In this document: positions 46,655 through 55,542 of the stretch, one piece after another
How positions within the stretch are numbered: the first letter of the stretch is position 1
How the letters are laid out: every line of letters begins with the position of its first letter
Assembly: GCA_021781615.1 (NCBI GenBank)
Contig: JAJXWM010000002.1
Location: 1 to 64,000, forward strand
Reading direction: 5' to 3'
DNA from: Pseudomonadota bacterium
Lineage (GTDB): Bacteria; Pseudomonadota; Gammaproteobacteria; UBA9339
Length of the DNA stretch: 64,000 bases
The notes under the pieces: model-generated
Database searches by the model: none
What the model was told of the DNA's origin: nothing
Seen by the model: the letters and a program-made list of their open reading frames with translations, nothing else
Translations under genes and position numbers: made by a program

Positions 46655-48343
46655 ATGAGTAATTCATACTTAGATGCATTACGTGAACACCGAGCTGGTA
46701 ATATTGAGTTAGCAGAAAAGCTTTATCACGATTATCTTGAGGAAAATCCGAGAAGCGATGAAGTTCTACATTTACTTGGTATTTTACTGGCGCAACGGAA
46801 CGATTTTTTTAATGCTCTTCATTATATAGATAGCGCGCTTGAGGTCAATCCTACCTCTGCTTCTCTGCATAATAGCAAAGGTAATGTTTTAATAAATCTT
46901 GGTCGTTATTCTGATGCTGTTTCTCATTATCAAAAATCTTTACAGATCGAGCCTGATAGTGCTTCGGTGCATAATAATCTTGGTAATGCTTATTATCACT
47001 TAGAAGCTGTAGATGAAGCTAGGCGTCATTATTGCGAGGCAATTCGTCTTAGACCCCAGTATATAGAGGCACACTATAATTTAAGTTTAGCGTTGATTAA
47101 GCAAAATTTATCTGCGGAGGCAATAAAAAACTTAGAAGTAGTTTTGCAGCTACAACCCGAGCATGGGCAAGCACATAGTAATTTAGCATACTTGTTGCAG
47201 TTGCAGGGCGACTTTGATCAGGCAATGCATCATTACCAAAAGTCCTTAGAAACTTCCGAAGATAGCATTTTATCTCACCACAATTTAGGAGTGATTTTGA
47301 CTAATAAAGGGAAGCATGATGAGGCTGTTTCACATTTTAAAAGGGTTCTGGATTTACAACCCCAGCATACTGAGGCTTTGCATAATTTAGGTTCTATCCT
47401 TTTGTTGCAGAAGAAATTGCAAGAAGCGCTGCCCTGTTTTTTACTTCTTTCTCGGCAGTCTGATAATTTTGATGCATGCTACAATTTGGGCGTTATTTAT
47501 TCGGAGTTGGGTATTCTCGAGGAGGCGATTGTTTATTTTAACCGGGCGCTGAAGTTATTGCCTAACGATTTTGCTACTCATGCCAATTTAGGGGCGATTT
47601 ATCTTCAGCGGAGAGAGTTTGATTTGGCAGAGCGGCATTATCTTAAAGCTTCACATTTACATCCTGATAATGAGATGATTGGTTATATTTTAGCGGCTAT
47701 TCAACAGAAACATGCAAGTTCTAAGGCGCCGGCGGCATATGTTAAAGATCTTTTTAACCAATATGCTCCATATTTTGATAAGCACTTAGATGTTTTAGGT
47801 TATAAGGTGCCTCAATTGTTATTTGAGGCTGTGAAATCCGTAATTGGTGATTTGCCAGTTCCCCTTACGGTTTTAGATCTTGGTTGTGGTACTGGCATGA
47901 GTGGTGCCAAATTTTCAACTATTGCCAATAGGTTGATTGGCGTCGATATTTCTGAAAAGATGCTGGAGATCGCCAGAAAGAAGGGGGTCTATACCGATCT
48001 AAAGTTAGAATCGATCGAAGAGGCGCTGACCAAATTATCTCATGTAGATATAATTATTGCTGCCGATACTTTAGTATATTTCGGTGATCTTGGTGATATT
48101 TTTGCTAAGTGTATAAAAGTGCTAAATCGGGGCGGTATTTTTGCCTTTACTATTGAGCTTACTGAAGTATATCCCTATGTGCTGCAGCGGTCGGCGAGGT
48201 TTGCTCACTCCAATAGATATATCAAGGAGCTTGCTTTGCAAAATGATTTTGTGGTTTTACAGTCAGACAAGGTTGTTTTGAGAAAACAAGATAGCTTTTC
48301 TATTGAAGGTGGGTTATTTGTATTCAAAAGAATACATCAATAA
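46655..48343 (+). CDS. TPR-repeat protein with C-terminal methyltransferase domain
   Basis: The protein has about 562 residues from ATG 46655. Residues 1-350 are roughly nine to ten tetratricopeptide repeats, such as ASLHNSKGNVLINLGRYSDA and ASVHNNLGNAYYHLEAVDEA. Residues 395-560 form a class I SAM methyltransferase with LTVLDLGCGTGMSGAKF, LIGVDISEKMLEIARKK and IIAADTLVYFGDL. It starts one base after the rodA stop. Such TPR-methyltransferases are widespread but the substrate is unknown; a cell-envelope or protein target is possible. The order TPR then methyltransferase is uninterrupted. Confidence 0.8.
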   Translation: MSNSYLDALREHRAGNIELAEKLYHDYLEENPRSDEVLHLLGILLAQRNDFFNALHYIDSALEVNPTSASLHNSKGNVLINLGRYSDAVSHYQKSLQIEPDSASVHNNLGNAYYHLEAVDEARRHYCEAIRLRPQYIEAHYNLSLALIKQNLSAEAIKNLEVVLQLQPEHGQAHSNLAYLLQLQGDFDQAMHHYQKSLETSEDSILSHHNLGVILTNKGKHDEAVSHFKRVLDLQPQHTEALHNLGSILLLQKKLQEALPCFLLLSRQSDNFDACYNLGVIYSELGILEEAIVYFNRALKLLPNDFATHANLGAIYLQRREFDLAERHYLKASHLHPDNEMIGYILAAIQQKHASSKAPAAYVKDLFNQYAPYFDKHLDVLGYKVPQLLFEAVKSVIGDLPVPLTVLDLGCGTGMSGAKFSTIANRLIGVDISEKMLEIARKKGVYTDLKLESIEEALTKLSHVDIIIAADTLVYFGDLGDIFAKCIKVLNRGGIFAFTIELTEVYPYVLQRSARFAHSNRYIKELALQNDFVVLQSDKVVLRKQDSFSIEGGLFVFKRIHQ

Positions 48344-48536
48344 TTTAATTAAAAACATTAACTGAGTTAATGTATCCATTTGTATTTATAATTAATATTT
48401 TAATTGTTTGTTATTTAATGTAAAATTTAAATTTTAGATATAATAATCTTTAAAATCAATAAATTGGCGCGCATTATTGTTGTAAATTATAGTTATAAAT
48501 TTGGACATTTTATATTGTAATGCTACAATCTGCGCC

Positions 48537-49430
48537 ATGAAAAAGTTAAAAAGTTTTATTAATGCACCAGCCAATCACCACGTAGCTGCAATATTTGCAA
48601 TTATTTTCTGTCTTACTCAATTAAGTGGATGCGGAGTATTTAGCAGTAAGGGTGGAAGATTTAATACCTCTGATGATGGTCCTCCAGGGGTTGACGTAGA
48701 TATTTCCAAGATCCACGATGCGGTGCCTAGAGTGGAGCCGCTACATCCATATGGTACGAGAGATTACAAGCTTGGTGGACGCCATTATCGTGTGCTCAAA
48801 AGCTCAAAAGGATATGTTAAAACCGGTTACGCATCTTGGTATGGTTCTAAGTTCCACGGGGGTGAAACCTCTACCCAGGAGAAGTTCAATTTATATGCTA
48901 TGACGGCGGCCAGCAAAGACTTACCATTACCGTCGTATGTGCAAGTGACGAATTTGCGCAATGGTAAAAAAATTATTGTCAGGGTCAACGACCGAGGTCC
49001 ATTTCACTCTAATCGTATCTTAGATTTGTCTTATGCTGCTGCCAAGAAGCTTGGATTTGTCGATGCCGGTGTAGCTCCAGTTAAAATAGTTGCTATTGAC
49101 CCGAAAACATGGGGGAAAAACCCCGTTCCTGCAAGTGGGATAGCTATTGCAAAAGCTGAGGGCAACAAAGCTAAGCATCTAGAAAAAAAGCCTAAGAAAT
49201 CCGAAGAGCCTGAGCTATTTTTGCAAGTAGGGGCATTCGCTGAATTTGATAATGCTAAACAGTTATCCGACAAAGCAGGTCAACTTATTGATAAGCCGAT
49301 CAAGATTAAGCGTAAGGCGGATTTGCATTTGGTACAAATAGGACCAATAGCCGATTGTGACGAGAGGGATAGGATAAGACTATTTTTGGAAGACCATGGT
49401 TTTCAAAATGTCACTCGGGTTGAAAGCTAG
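48537..49430 (+). CDS. rlpA: RlpA septal-ring lytic transglycosylase lipoprotein
   Basis: From ATG 48537 the protein has about 297 residues. It has a lipoprotein signal with lipobox LSGC, a double-psi beta-barrel domain (GYASWYGSKFHGGETSTQEK and IVRVNDRGPFHSNRILDLSY) with the catalytic Asp, and a C-terminal SPOR domain (LFLQVGAFAEFDNAKQLSDK). RlpA cleaves glycan strands lacking stem peptides at the septum, where SPOR binds. A TATAAT at 48439-48444 may be its -10 hexamer. dacA lies downstream after a repeat-filled gap. Confidence 0.94.
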   Translation: MKKLKSFINAPANHHVAAIFAIIFCLTQLSGCGVFSSKGGRFNTSDDGPPGVDVDISKIHDAVPRVEPLHPYGTRDYKLGGRHYRVLKSSKGYVKTGYASWYGSKFHGGETSTQEKFNLYAMTAASKDLPLPSYVQVTNLRNGKKIIVRVNDRGPFHSNRILDLSYAAAKKLGFVDAGVAPVKIVAIDPKTWGKNPVPASGIAIAKAEGNKAKHLEKKPKKSEEPELFLQVGAFAEFDNAKQLSDKAGQLIDKPIKIKRKADLHLVQIGPIADCDERDRIRLFLEDHGFQNVTRVES

Positions 49431-49448
49431 GTAAGGTTGATAAAAGAA

Positions 49449-49929
49449 GGGGTCAAGTCTCGACCATATCATACCCCATATCTTTTATTACGCTCGTTGA
49501 GCTTGGGTCGTTCTACATCTAAAACCCAGTCCTACGCCTCGCAAACAGCGCTCGGCTTGAACTGGGCTGGTGAGGCCTTTCGCTCCTAACGGAGCTGTCG
49601 ATTTATTTTATGGGGCTGTTGAAACCCGCCTATTTCGTCATTCCCGCGAAAGCGGGAATCTAATAAAAACAATAAGCTACATTTGGTGTTTTTATAAAAA
49701 TTTTCAGATTTCAACAGGCCCTTTATTTTGATATTTCATTATTATAAAAAATCAAAATAAATTCAGCTCCTTTGGTGCCAAATTGCTTTTCAGCCCAGCC
49801 TAAGCCACGTTTTATGAGGCTTGGGCTGGGTTCTAGGTATAGAACGATCTAAGCTCGAGCGAGCGAAATACACGACAAAAATGGGAACAATCTCACTTGT
49901 GGGGTATGATATGGATGAGACTTGACTCC
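49449..49929. repeat. Composite repeat cassette bounded by 30-bp inverted repeats
   Basis: The 30-base ends 49449-49478 and 49900-49929 are inverted copies with 27 identities. Inside lie two dispersed-repeat copies in opposite directions (about 49486-49590 and 49788-49914) and, between them, the 110-bp element 49612-49721. It fills most of the gap between rlpA and dacA. No gene is seen. Confidence 0.75.
49612..49721. mobile_element. MITE-like element, 110 bp
   Basis: Thirteen-base inverted termini (GGGGCTGTTGAAA and TTTCAACAGGCCC, one mismatch) enclose an inner palindrome ATTCCCGCGAAAGCGGGAAT. The termini are related to those of the palindrome at 37079-37126. It is too short to encode a protein and probably was moved by a transposase in trans. 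Confidence 0.7.
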
Positions 49930-50000
49930 TCTGATTTTCTGGAGTTTCAAACTTCCTATGTTAGAATACCAACCATTTGTACAATCTGGAGAGATATTTT

Positions 50001-51221
50001 ATGGTTAATCGATTGGTGGTTTTGACAGCAAAATTATGCACGCTATTTTTTTTGGGGTTTAGTTTTTGTGGAGTAGGTATTGTTTATGCCGCAGATTCAA
50101 CTGGGGCACAAGTGGCGCCAGTGCCAGTAGCTGCAACTCCGGCGATTACAACAGTTATTCCTAGTCCTCCTGATTTTGATGCCAAATCTTATATTTTAAT
50201 GGATGCTAATAGTGGTTATGTTATCGCTGAAAAAAATGCTAATTTAAGAGCTTCTTTAGCGAGTGTAACGAAAGTGATGAGCCTTTATGTGGTAGCAAAG
50301 ACCTTGCGTGCTGGACAAATCCATTTAAATGATCAAGTTACTGTTAGTGAAAACGCTTGGCGTACAGGTGGTTCGCGGATGTTTATCAAAGTTGGTACTA
50401 ATGTAACGGTTGAAGATTTGATCAAAGGTATGGTTGTTGCCTCAGGTAATGATGCTACAGTAGCAATGGCAGAACGTATTGCTGGTACGGAGCAAGCTTT
50501 TGCCGGATTGATGAATCAAGAGGCGCGTAATTTAAAAATGAAGGACACCAATTATTTTGATGGTAGTGGTTTAAACGATAGTAACTACAGCACAGCATTT
50601 GATCTTGCTGCTTTAGCTAAAGCTTGGGTTTTAGATTTTCCGGAGTACTATCCTTGGTTTAAAGAAAAGTGGGAAGTATATAACGGTATCAGACAACCAA
50701 ATCGTAACCGATTATTGTGGCGTGACGCTTCTGTTGATGGAATCAAAACTGGTCATACTAATGAGGCCGGTTATTGTCTTATTGCGTCAGCAATTCGGAA
50801 TGGGATGCGTTTAATTGTTGTAGTAATGGGCGCGAAAAATGATAGCGCGCGGGCAAATAATAGTATGGCACTTTTAAATTATGGTTTCCGATTTTTTGAA
50901 ACCCGTAAGCTATTTGCTGCTAATGCTAATATGGCCAAGCCTAAAGTTTGGTTTGGTAAAGATAGTGAGGTCGCTTTAGGTTTACCAGAGGATTTGTACG
51001 TTACTTTACCTGCTGGCCAGCATAAGAATATTAAGGCTAAAGCAATAATTAATGGCGAGCTCAAAGCCCCAATTATTAAAGGTAATAGTTATGGAGTTAT
51101 CAAGGTTTCATTAGACGATAAAGTAATAGCCACCAAACCTTTAGTAGCACTAAAAGATAATCCTCGTGCCAACTTCCTTTTTGTTGGTTTTGATTATATT
51201 AGGAAGTTATTTAATAAATAA
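50001..51221 (+). CDS. dacA: D-alanyl-D-alanine carboxypeptidase (PBP5/6 type)
   Basis: From ATG 50001 (behind GGAGAG) the protein has 406 residues. It has a signal peptide (LCTLFFLGFSFCGVGIVYA), then the penicillin-binding motifs SVTK (RASLASVTKVMSLYV), SGN (VVASGNDATVAMAER) and KTG (GIKTGHTNEAGYC). A C-terminal beta-domain and an amphipathic tail (FLFVGFDYIRKLFNK) for membrane attachment follow. It trims the terminal D-Ala of peptidoglycan stem peptides. It belongs to the rodA-rlpA-dacA wall cluster. Confidence 0.95.
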   Translation: MVNRLVVLTAKLCTLFFLGFSFCGVGIVYAADSTGAQVAPVPVAATPAITTVIPSPPDFDAKSYILMDANSGYVIAEKNANLRASLASVTKVMSLYVVAKTLRAGQIHLNDQVTVSENAWRTGGSRMFIKVGTNVTVEDLIKGMVVASGNDATVAMAERIAGTEQAFAGLMNQEARNLKMKDTNYFDGSGLNDSNYSTAFDLAALAKAWVLDFPEYYPWFKEKWEVYNGIRQPNRNRLLWRDASVDGIKTGHTNEAGYCLIASAIRNGMRLIVVVMGAKNDSARANNSMALLNYGFRFFETRKLFAANANMAKPKVWFGKDSEVALGLPEDLYVTLPAGQHKNIKAKAIINGELKAPIIKGNSYGVIKVSLDDKVIATKPLVALKDNPRANFLFVGFDYIRKLFNK

Positions 51222-51239
51222 TAATTTGTTGGTTGGTAA

Positions 51240-51911
51240 TTACCTATTGATAAATAGCCGTTCAAAAATCTTATGTCCCTTTTTTTGACCGCGATGCTCA
51301 AATTTGGTGATAATCGGTCGCTGTTGGATGAGCGGGTTGGTGTCGGATGATTTTGGTATAGAAAAGTTGCTATGGTCTTTTAGAACGGCATCGATGTGTT
51401 CGGCGTAGTTTTCCCAGTCGGTAACAATATGTAAAATCCCGTTCGGTTTTAGTTTGTGTTGTAAAGTAGTAATAAACTCAGGTTGAATTAATCGTCTTTT
51501 ATGATGCCGTTTTTTTGGCCATGGATCTGGGAATAAAATTAAAACTCTATCTAGAGATTTATCGGAAATGCATTGTGATAAAATCACTACCGCATCTTCG
51601 TTGTAGACCATGATGTTATCTAACGGCTGAGCTTTTAATAAAGAGAGTAGGTGAGCGATCCCTGGTCTATATACCTCAATTCCGATAAAGTCGTGCTCTG
51701 GATGCTCTTGGGCCAGATAAAAAAGGGTTTCGCCATTGCCAAATCCAATTTCCAAGGTTAACGGTTGAGAGTGGCCAAATATTTTTTTTGAAGAAATTTG
51801 GCTAGATGTTAGGTCTAAGCCGTGTTTTGACCACATTTCATCAAATATCTTTTGCTTGGTTGCTCCAAGCTGTCTTTGTCTTTTAACAAAACTTTTAATA
51901 GGTTTATGCAT
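51240..51911 (-). CDS. trmB: tRNA (guanine-N7)-methyltransferase TrmB
   Basis: The 223-residue protein has the SAM motif LEIGFGNGETLFYLA, the IGIEVYRPGIAHLL segment and the TrmB signature LFPDPWPKKRHHKRRLIQ. It methylates G46 of tRNA. It converges with dacA, leaving 18 bases between stops, and lies next to the tRNA-Gly gene. Confidence 0.95.
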   Translation of the reverse strand: MHKPIKSFVKRQRQLGATKQKIFDEMWSKHGLDLTSSQISSKKIFGHSQPLTLEIGFGNGETLFYLAQEHPEHDFIGIEVYRPGIAHLLSLLKAQPLDNIMVYNEDAVVILSQCISDKSLDRVLILFPDPWPKKRHHKRRLIQPEFITTLQHKLKPNGILHIVTDWENYAEHIDAVLKDHSNFSIPKSSDTNPLIQQRPIITKFEHRGQKKGHKIFERLFINR

Positions 51912-51969
51912 AGGAATCTGCTTGATTAATTATGGTGATGTAAGCATAATAAAAACTCTTTAATTAAGT

Positions 51970-52040
51970 GCGGGTGTAGTTTAGTGGCAGAACTGAAGCT
52001 TCCCAAGCTTTAGGTGTGGGTTCGATTCCCATCGCCCGCT
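51970..52040 (+). tRNA. tRNA-Gly (anticodon CCC)
   Basis: The 71-base gene folds as a cloverleaf. The acceptor stem pairs GCGGGTG with CGCCCGC, the anticodon stem GAAGC/GCTTT encloses TTCCCAA (anticodon CCC), and the T-arm is GTGGGTTCGATTCCCAT. The discriminator is T and CCA is not encoded. It closely resembles E. coli glyU. Confidence 0.93.
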
Positions 52041-52134
52041 TTTTATCAAATATCGGATGCGATTCTAGCGTAAGTCTATTATAAATGGAATAAGTAGGTA
52101 ATTGTTAATATCGGCTGTGCAACGAGCAGGTATA

Positions 52135-52272
52135 TGGTGGCCAGAGACGGAATCGAACCATCGACACAAGGATTTTTAGGCGGAAGCTTGATTTATAATT
52201 GCTTGATTTTTAGAGACTTTTAACACTTGACGCCCGCCACATTTGGCGAGCAAAGTGCAACAATGGCATACT
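52135..52272 (-). repeat. Attachment-site scar 1 with tRNA-Phe 3' half
   Basis: On the minus strand the last 43 bases read from the anticodon loop to CCA of a tRNA-Phe (TCGATGGTTCGATTCCGTC T-arm, then TCTGGCCACCA). No 5' half is present. The whole 138-bp unit recurs without gaps at 55347-55484. This copy has lost the GAA anticodon (AAA). It fits an attachment site left by island integration in tRNA-Phe. Confidence 0.8.
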
Positions 52273-52564
52273 AATCCCCACAAAATCCCCCAATCGCGCT
52301 ATTGTCAACGATACTAACTAAAACTTCGAGTAATTATTCAGTGTCCGCACTGCAAGCACATCTAAATTTTAAATAAAAATTCAGCCCGCAGGGCTAAATC
52401 CCGATAGCCCGGCCTAAACCGAGCGCTTTTTGCGAGGTGCAGGGCTGGGGAGCATAAGCAAGAACGATCCAAGCTCGATAGAGCGAAATAAAATATAAAC
52501 CAATAAATATTGTAACTATTCAGTGCGGGCACTAAATAGTTACAAAATAATTTACTACGTGTTA
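52273..52564. repeat. Intergenic with REP-like repeat copy
   Basis: A repeat copy at about 52380-52490 carries the modules CAGCCCGCAGGGCTAAATC, AGCCCGGCCTAAACCGAGCG, GAGGTGCAGGGCTGGGG and GATCCAAGCTCGATAGAGCG. The sequences CAGTGTCCGCACTG (52340) and TAACTATTCAGTGCGGGCAC (52511) flank it in inverted fashion. No gene is seen. Confidence 0.65.
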
Positions 52565-55201
52565 TTAATCTTGAACATAGTCAATGCTTGGAATAACTCT
52601 TGTTACAATAGTGCCGGCGGCTACGTGTAATTCTTTATCATAAAAAGAATTATAATTATTACAGCGAGCTTGATGGTCAACCACTAAAATTAGAGTATTA
52701 GGTAATCTTTTCAACATGCCTTGAATTATCAAAATGGATTCAGTGTCAAGACCAGCAAACGACTCATCGAGAATTAAAATATCAGGGGTTTTTAGTAAAG
52801 CCGAAATAATAGCAAATCTCTTTTTTTCACCGCCACTAAACTCTTTCCAATCTTCCTTGCTGGTTAAGTTTAGTGCTAGAACACGGCTTTTTTTTTCCTG
52901 ATAGTTTTTTGTCGATTCATCATAAAGTTGTTTGGTATACTGTGTGGTATTAAAACTAAATGCTTCTTTTATTAGCTCTTTCATTTTCGTTTCAATTACT
53001 GGGTCAGAAGAAACTTTGTCAGGATATGAAAGCATTTCTTGGAAAGTATAGTCGAGCGGGAAATAATCTTGTTGGCTTACCATGACTATTTTGGGTTCAA
53101 GATTATTAGTTGTTGGAAATTGAATTATACCTTTACAATAAGACCCGTCCGCTGTTACCCCTTTAATTTTATATAATAGTCGAGTTTTGCCGCTACCAGA
53201 GCGGCCGGTAACGGCATAAACTTTTCCTTTTTCGAGTTCTAAATGCTTGATTGAAATCAGAGGTGAGAGTGGGTCAAAACCAACCTCTATATCATCCAAA
53301 ATTAATTTATTACTGTTTTCTGATGGGCGTACTTCAGGTTGTGATTTTGGCAGAGTTTGGTTATAAATTTTACCTTCAATAATAAGAATCCGATCTAAAG
53401 CTTGTTTAAGATTCTCGATAGTTTGAGCATTATTACCTGTCCAAGATAATAATTTTGCAGCATCGGAATTGGCGTTTTGGACCATAATACTTTGTTCGAA
53501 AGGGACTCTTTTATTATAAATTTCCCGATATAAAAAATACTGATCTATCACCCAATTTACTATTCCGGTAGTAGTATGCCAAATATTATTGGAAACATCC
53601 CAAAATCTTAGTTCGTCTCCATGTTGTTTTAAGTCATTAAAGACTTGTTGAACTTTGTCTCTGCTAACATTCAAACCGTCTTTTTCAGCAATAACTTTAA
53701 TGTTAGGAAGGTCATTGGCAAATACCCGATTTAAATCTGTCTCGAGTTCTATGATTTTCTTTGAGCAATCAGTTCGTTTCTTGGCTAAAAATTTTGACAC
53801 CAATGAACACGTTTGGATGTAAGCTAGATTATAAGTAAAAAGATTGGGGGCGACAATTAGAATGATTCCTAAGGAGTGTCCGCCCTCAAGAGCGGTTGAA
53901 GTCGCACTCTTAACTAAATAGCCCCCACTATTAACCGCTGCGTTAATGTCAGCATTTAAATTATGTAGAGCTAAAGTTGCACTTTTATCGTATGAAATTC
54001 CTAAAGCGGTTTCGTTAGAAAAAAGATCATAGAAAATCTTTTGACCAAAATCGTAGTAGAGTTTTTGATCAAAATAAGAATCAATAGAGTAAGATGCGAC
54101 ATGTGTTAATGCCAAGGGGATAACAAAGAGGCCAAAATAGAGAACATTGGTTTGATAACTATTCCATAAATCCGGGGTTGGATTTTCGAATCTAACGTAA
54201 ATAGTTCGTAAAACTTTGCTGTACTCTAGGAGTTTTAAAGATAAAAGCTGTATCAGAAGTTTGCTATCAATCGAAGCTAACATCTGCTTTTCAATATGTT
54301 GATCTAATTGTTTTGTAGGTAGTACCGGATTCAAAGTAGTATATAAATCATTTGCGGTCTTAATGGGAGTTAATAGGTTATCAATATATTCTTTTTCAAA
54401 AAAAGATGTGGAAATTGTACCTAACGCAAAACCTATACTATTGGCGAGTAATGAATTACCAAATAGACTTGCCATTACCATGCCAAGAGTGCCGCCAGTT
54501 ATATAATGTCTGTCGGTTATGTTCTGACCAATAAGTAGTTCATCAAAAGCGCCTCCGGCCAGCCCTCCCATCATTCCACTAGTTCCAAACATTGCATAAC
54601 CACTTCTAGCTGATATTATTGGTGCAATTGCTTGCGGATAATTACCTAATGTTGATGTTAGTATTCCTGTTGGCAATAACACGCCAATGCCGAACCCAAT
54701 ATAATCTGATTTGGTAGGTGAACTAAACGTATGAATAATATTTGTAGTGTCAGCCTGCTTGATAAGAGGATTGGCAATAAGATGGCTGGTTGCAATACCC
54801 AATATACCCCAGGCCAAGTAGTTGCGATCAAATAAACCAAAATAATTTATTATTTCACCAACGCCACCTAGTGTTCCACCTCCCAACATACACATAAGCT
54901 TGGTATTTGTATGATAATCTTTACACCTAACCCAGCCTGAAATCACTCCGGTTAAAGGAGCAACTAAAAAATCAACGTAGGAAGTGGTAGTTGTAACTTT
55001 GTTAGGTTCAGGCTGAGCCTTTATAGCCCCGTTATTTTCAACATCTTTTTCTTCTTGCTCTAAATTAGTTATTACTGGGTTATCACAAGTAACATCATGA
55101 GATGCAAGTATTTCTAAAGAGGAAAGCAAAACAAGCATGGTTATCGATATAATTATAAAGTGTTTTATCGGTGTTTTTATACTTGAATTTTTAGTTGACA
55201 T
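52565..55201 (-). CDS. Exported/membrane ABC-type ATPase fusion protein
   Basis: The 878-residue protein has an N-terminal hydrophobic signal (IKHFIIISITMLVLLSSLEI). Residues about 75-300 form a glycine-rich hydrophobic region with two similar halves (GGVGEIINYFGLFDRNYLAW and GGAFDELLIGQNITDRHYIT). The middle (about 350-600) resembles the membrane part of SbmA/ABCD-type transporters only weakly. The C-terminal ABC ATPase has Walker A GRSGSGKTRLL, signature WKEFSGGEKKRFAI and Walker B PDILILDESFAGLD, then the H-loop VVDHQA. All ATPase motifs look intact. It would act as a half-size exporter in a membrane; the substrate is unknown. It is the only gene of the inner tRNA-Phe island unit. Peptide export for the neighbouring synthetase is speculation. 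Confidence 0.7.
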   Translation of the reverse strand: MSTKNSSIKTPIKHFIIISITMLVLLSSLEILASHDVTCDNPVITNLEQEEKDVENNGAIKAQPEPNKVTTTTSYVDFLVAPLTGVISGWVRCKDYHTNTKLMCMLGGGTLGGVGEIINYFGLFDRNYLAWGILGIATSHLIANPLIKQADTTNIIHTFSSPTKSDYIGFGIGVLLPTGILTSTLGNYPQAIAPIISARSGYAMFGTSGMMGGLAGGAFDELLIGQNITDRHYITGGTLGMVMASLFGNSLLANSIGFALGTISTSFFEKEYIDNLLTPIKTANDLYTTLNPVLPTKQLDQHIEKQMLASIDSKLLIQLLSLKLLEYSKVLRTIYVRFENPTPDLWNSYQTNVLYFGLFVIPLALTHVASYSIDSYFDQKLYYDFGQKIFYDLFSNETALGISYDKSATLALHNLNADINAAVNSGGYLVKSATSTALEGGHSLGIILIVAPNLFTYNLAYIQTCSLVSKFLAKKRTDCSKKIIELETDLNRVFANDLPNIKVIAEKDGLNVSRDKVQQVFNDLKQHGDELRFWDVSNNIWHTTTGIVNWVIDQYFLYREIYNKRVPFEQSIMVQNANSDAAKLLSWTGNNAQTIENLKQALDRILIIEGKIYNQTLPKSQPEVRPSENSNKLILDDIEVGFDPLSPLISIKHLELEKGKVYAVTGRSGSGKTRLLYKIKGVTADGSYCKGIIQFPTTNNLEPKIVMVSQQDYFPLDYTFQEMLSYPDKVSSDPVIETKMKELIKEAFSFNTTQYTKQLYDESTKNYQEKKSRVLALNLTSKEDWKEFSGGEKKRFAIISALLKTPDILILDESFAGLDTESILIIQGMLKRLPNTLILVVDHQARCNNYNSFYDKELHVAAGTIVTRVIPSIDYVQD

Positions 55202-55346
55202 TTTCAGTGCTGATTTTTATTTTTTATAAGCCCCGTCTTATCTTGGCCAATTATTTTGTTTGTCCACAATATTCATATTTAAATGATATGTCAAATAGAC
55301 TGGTTTTTGATAACTCAGGTAGTTGGTTTGGAACCCTTGATTATAT

Positions 55347-55484
55347 TGGTGGCCAGAGACGGAATCGAACCATCGACACAAGGATTTTCAGGCACAAGCT
55401 TAATTTTTAATTGCTTGATTTTAAAATATTTTTAACGTTGGACGTCCACCACATTTGGCGTACAAAGTGCAACAATGGCATACT
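55347..55484 (-). repeat. Attachment-site scar 2 with tRNA-Phe 3' half
   Basis: This 138-bp repeat matches 52135-52272 without gaps. On the minus strand its last 43 bases are the 3' half of tRNA-Phe starting in the anticodon loop (CTGAAAATCC, anticodon GAA intact) and ending GGCCACCA. The 95 bases before it are shared with copy 1 and so are probably element-derived. It separates the ABC gene from the NRPS-kinase gene. Confidence 0.85.
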
Positions 55485-55542
55485 CACTTCCACAAAACCC
55501 CCACACGGGGTTATATTAGTCAAATTGAGTAAATAGCAACAA

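Noticed and set aside
51970-52040. tRNA-Gly as the island attachment target
   Set aside because: Neither direct repeat contains tRNA-Gly sequence; the repeated tRNA portion is from tRNA-Phe on the opposite strand.
55195-55410. Plus-strand open frame reading through attachment-site scar 2
   Set aside because: It overlaps a tRNA-Phe fragment and the start of the ABC gene on the other strand, with no protein-like features.
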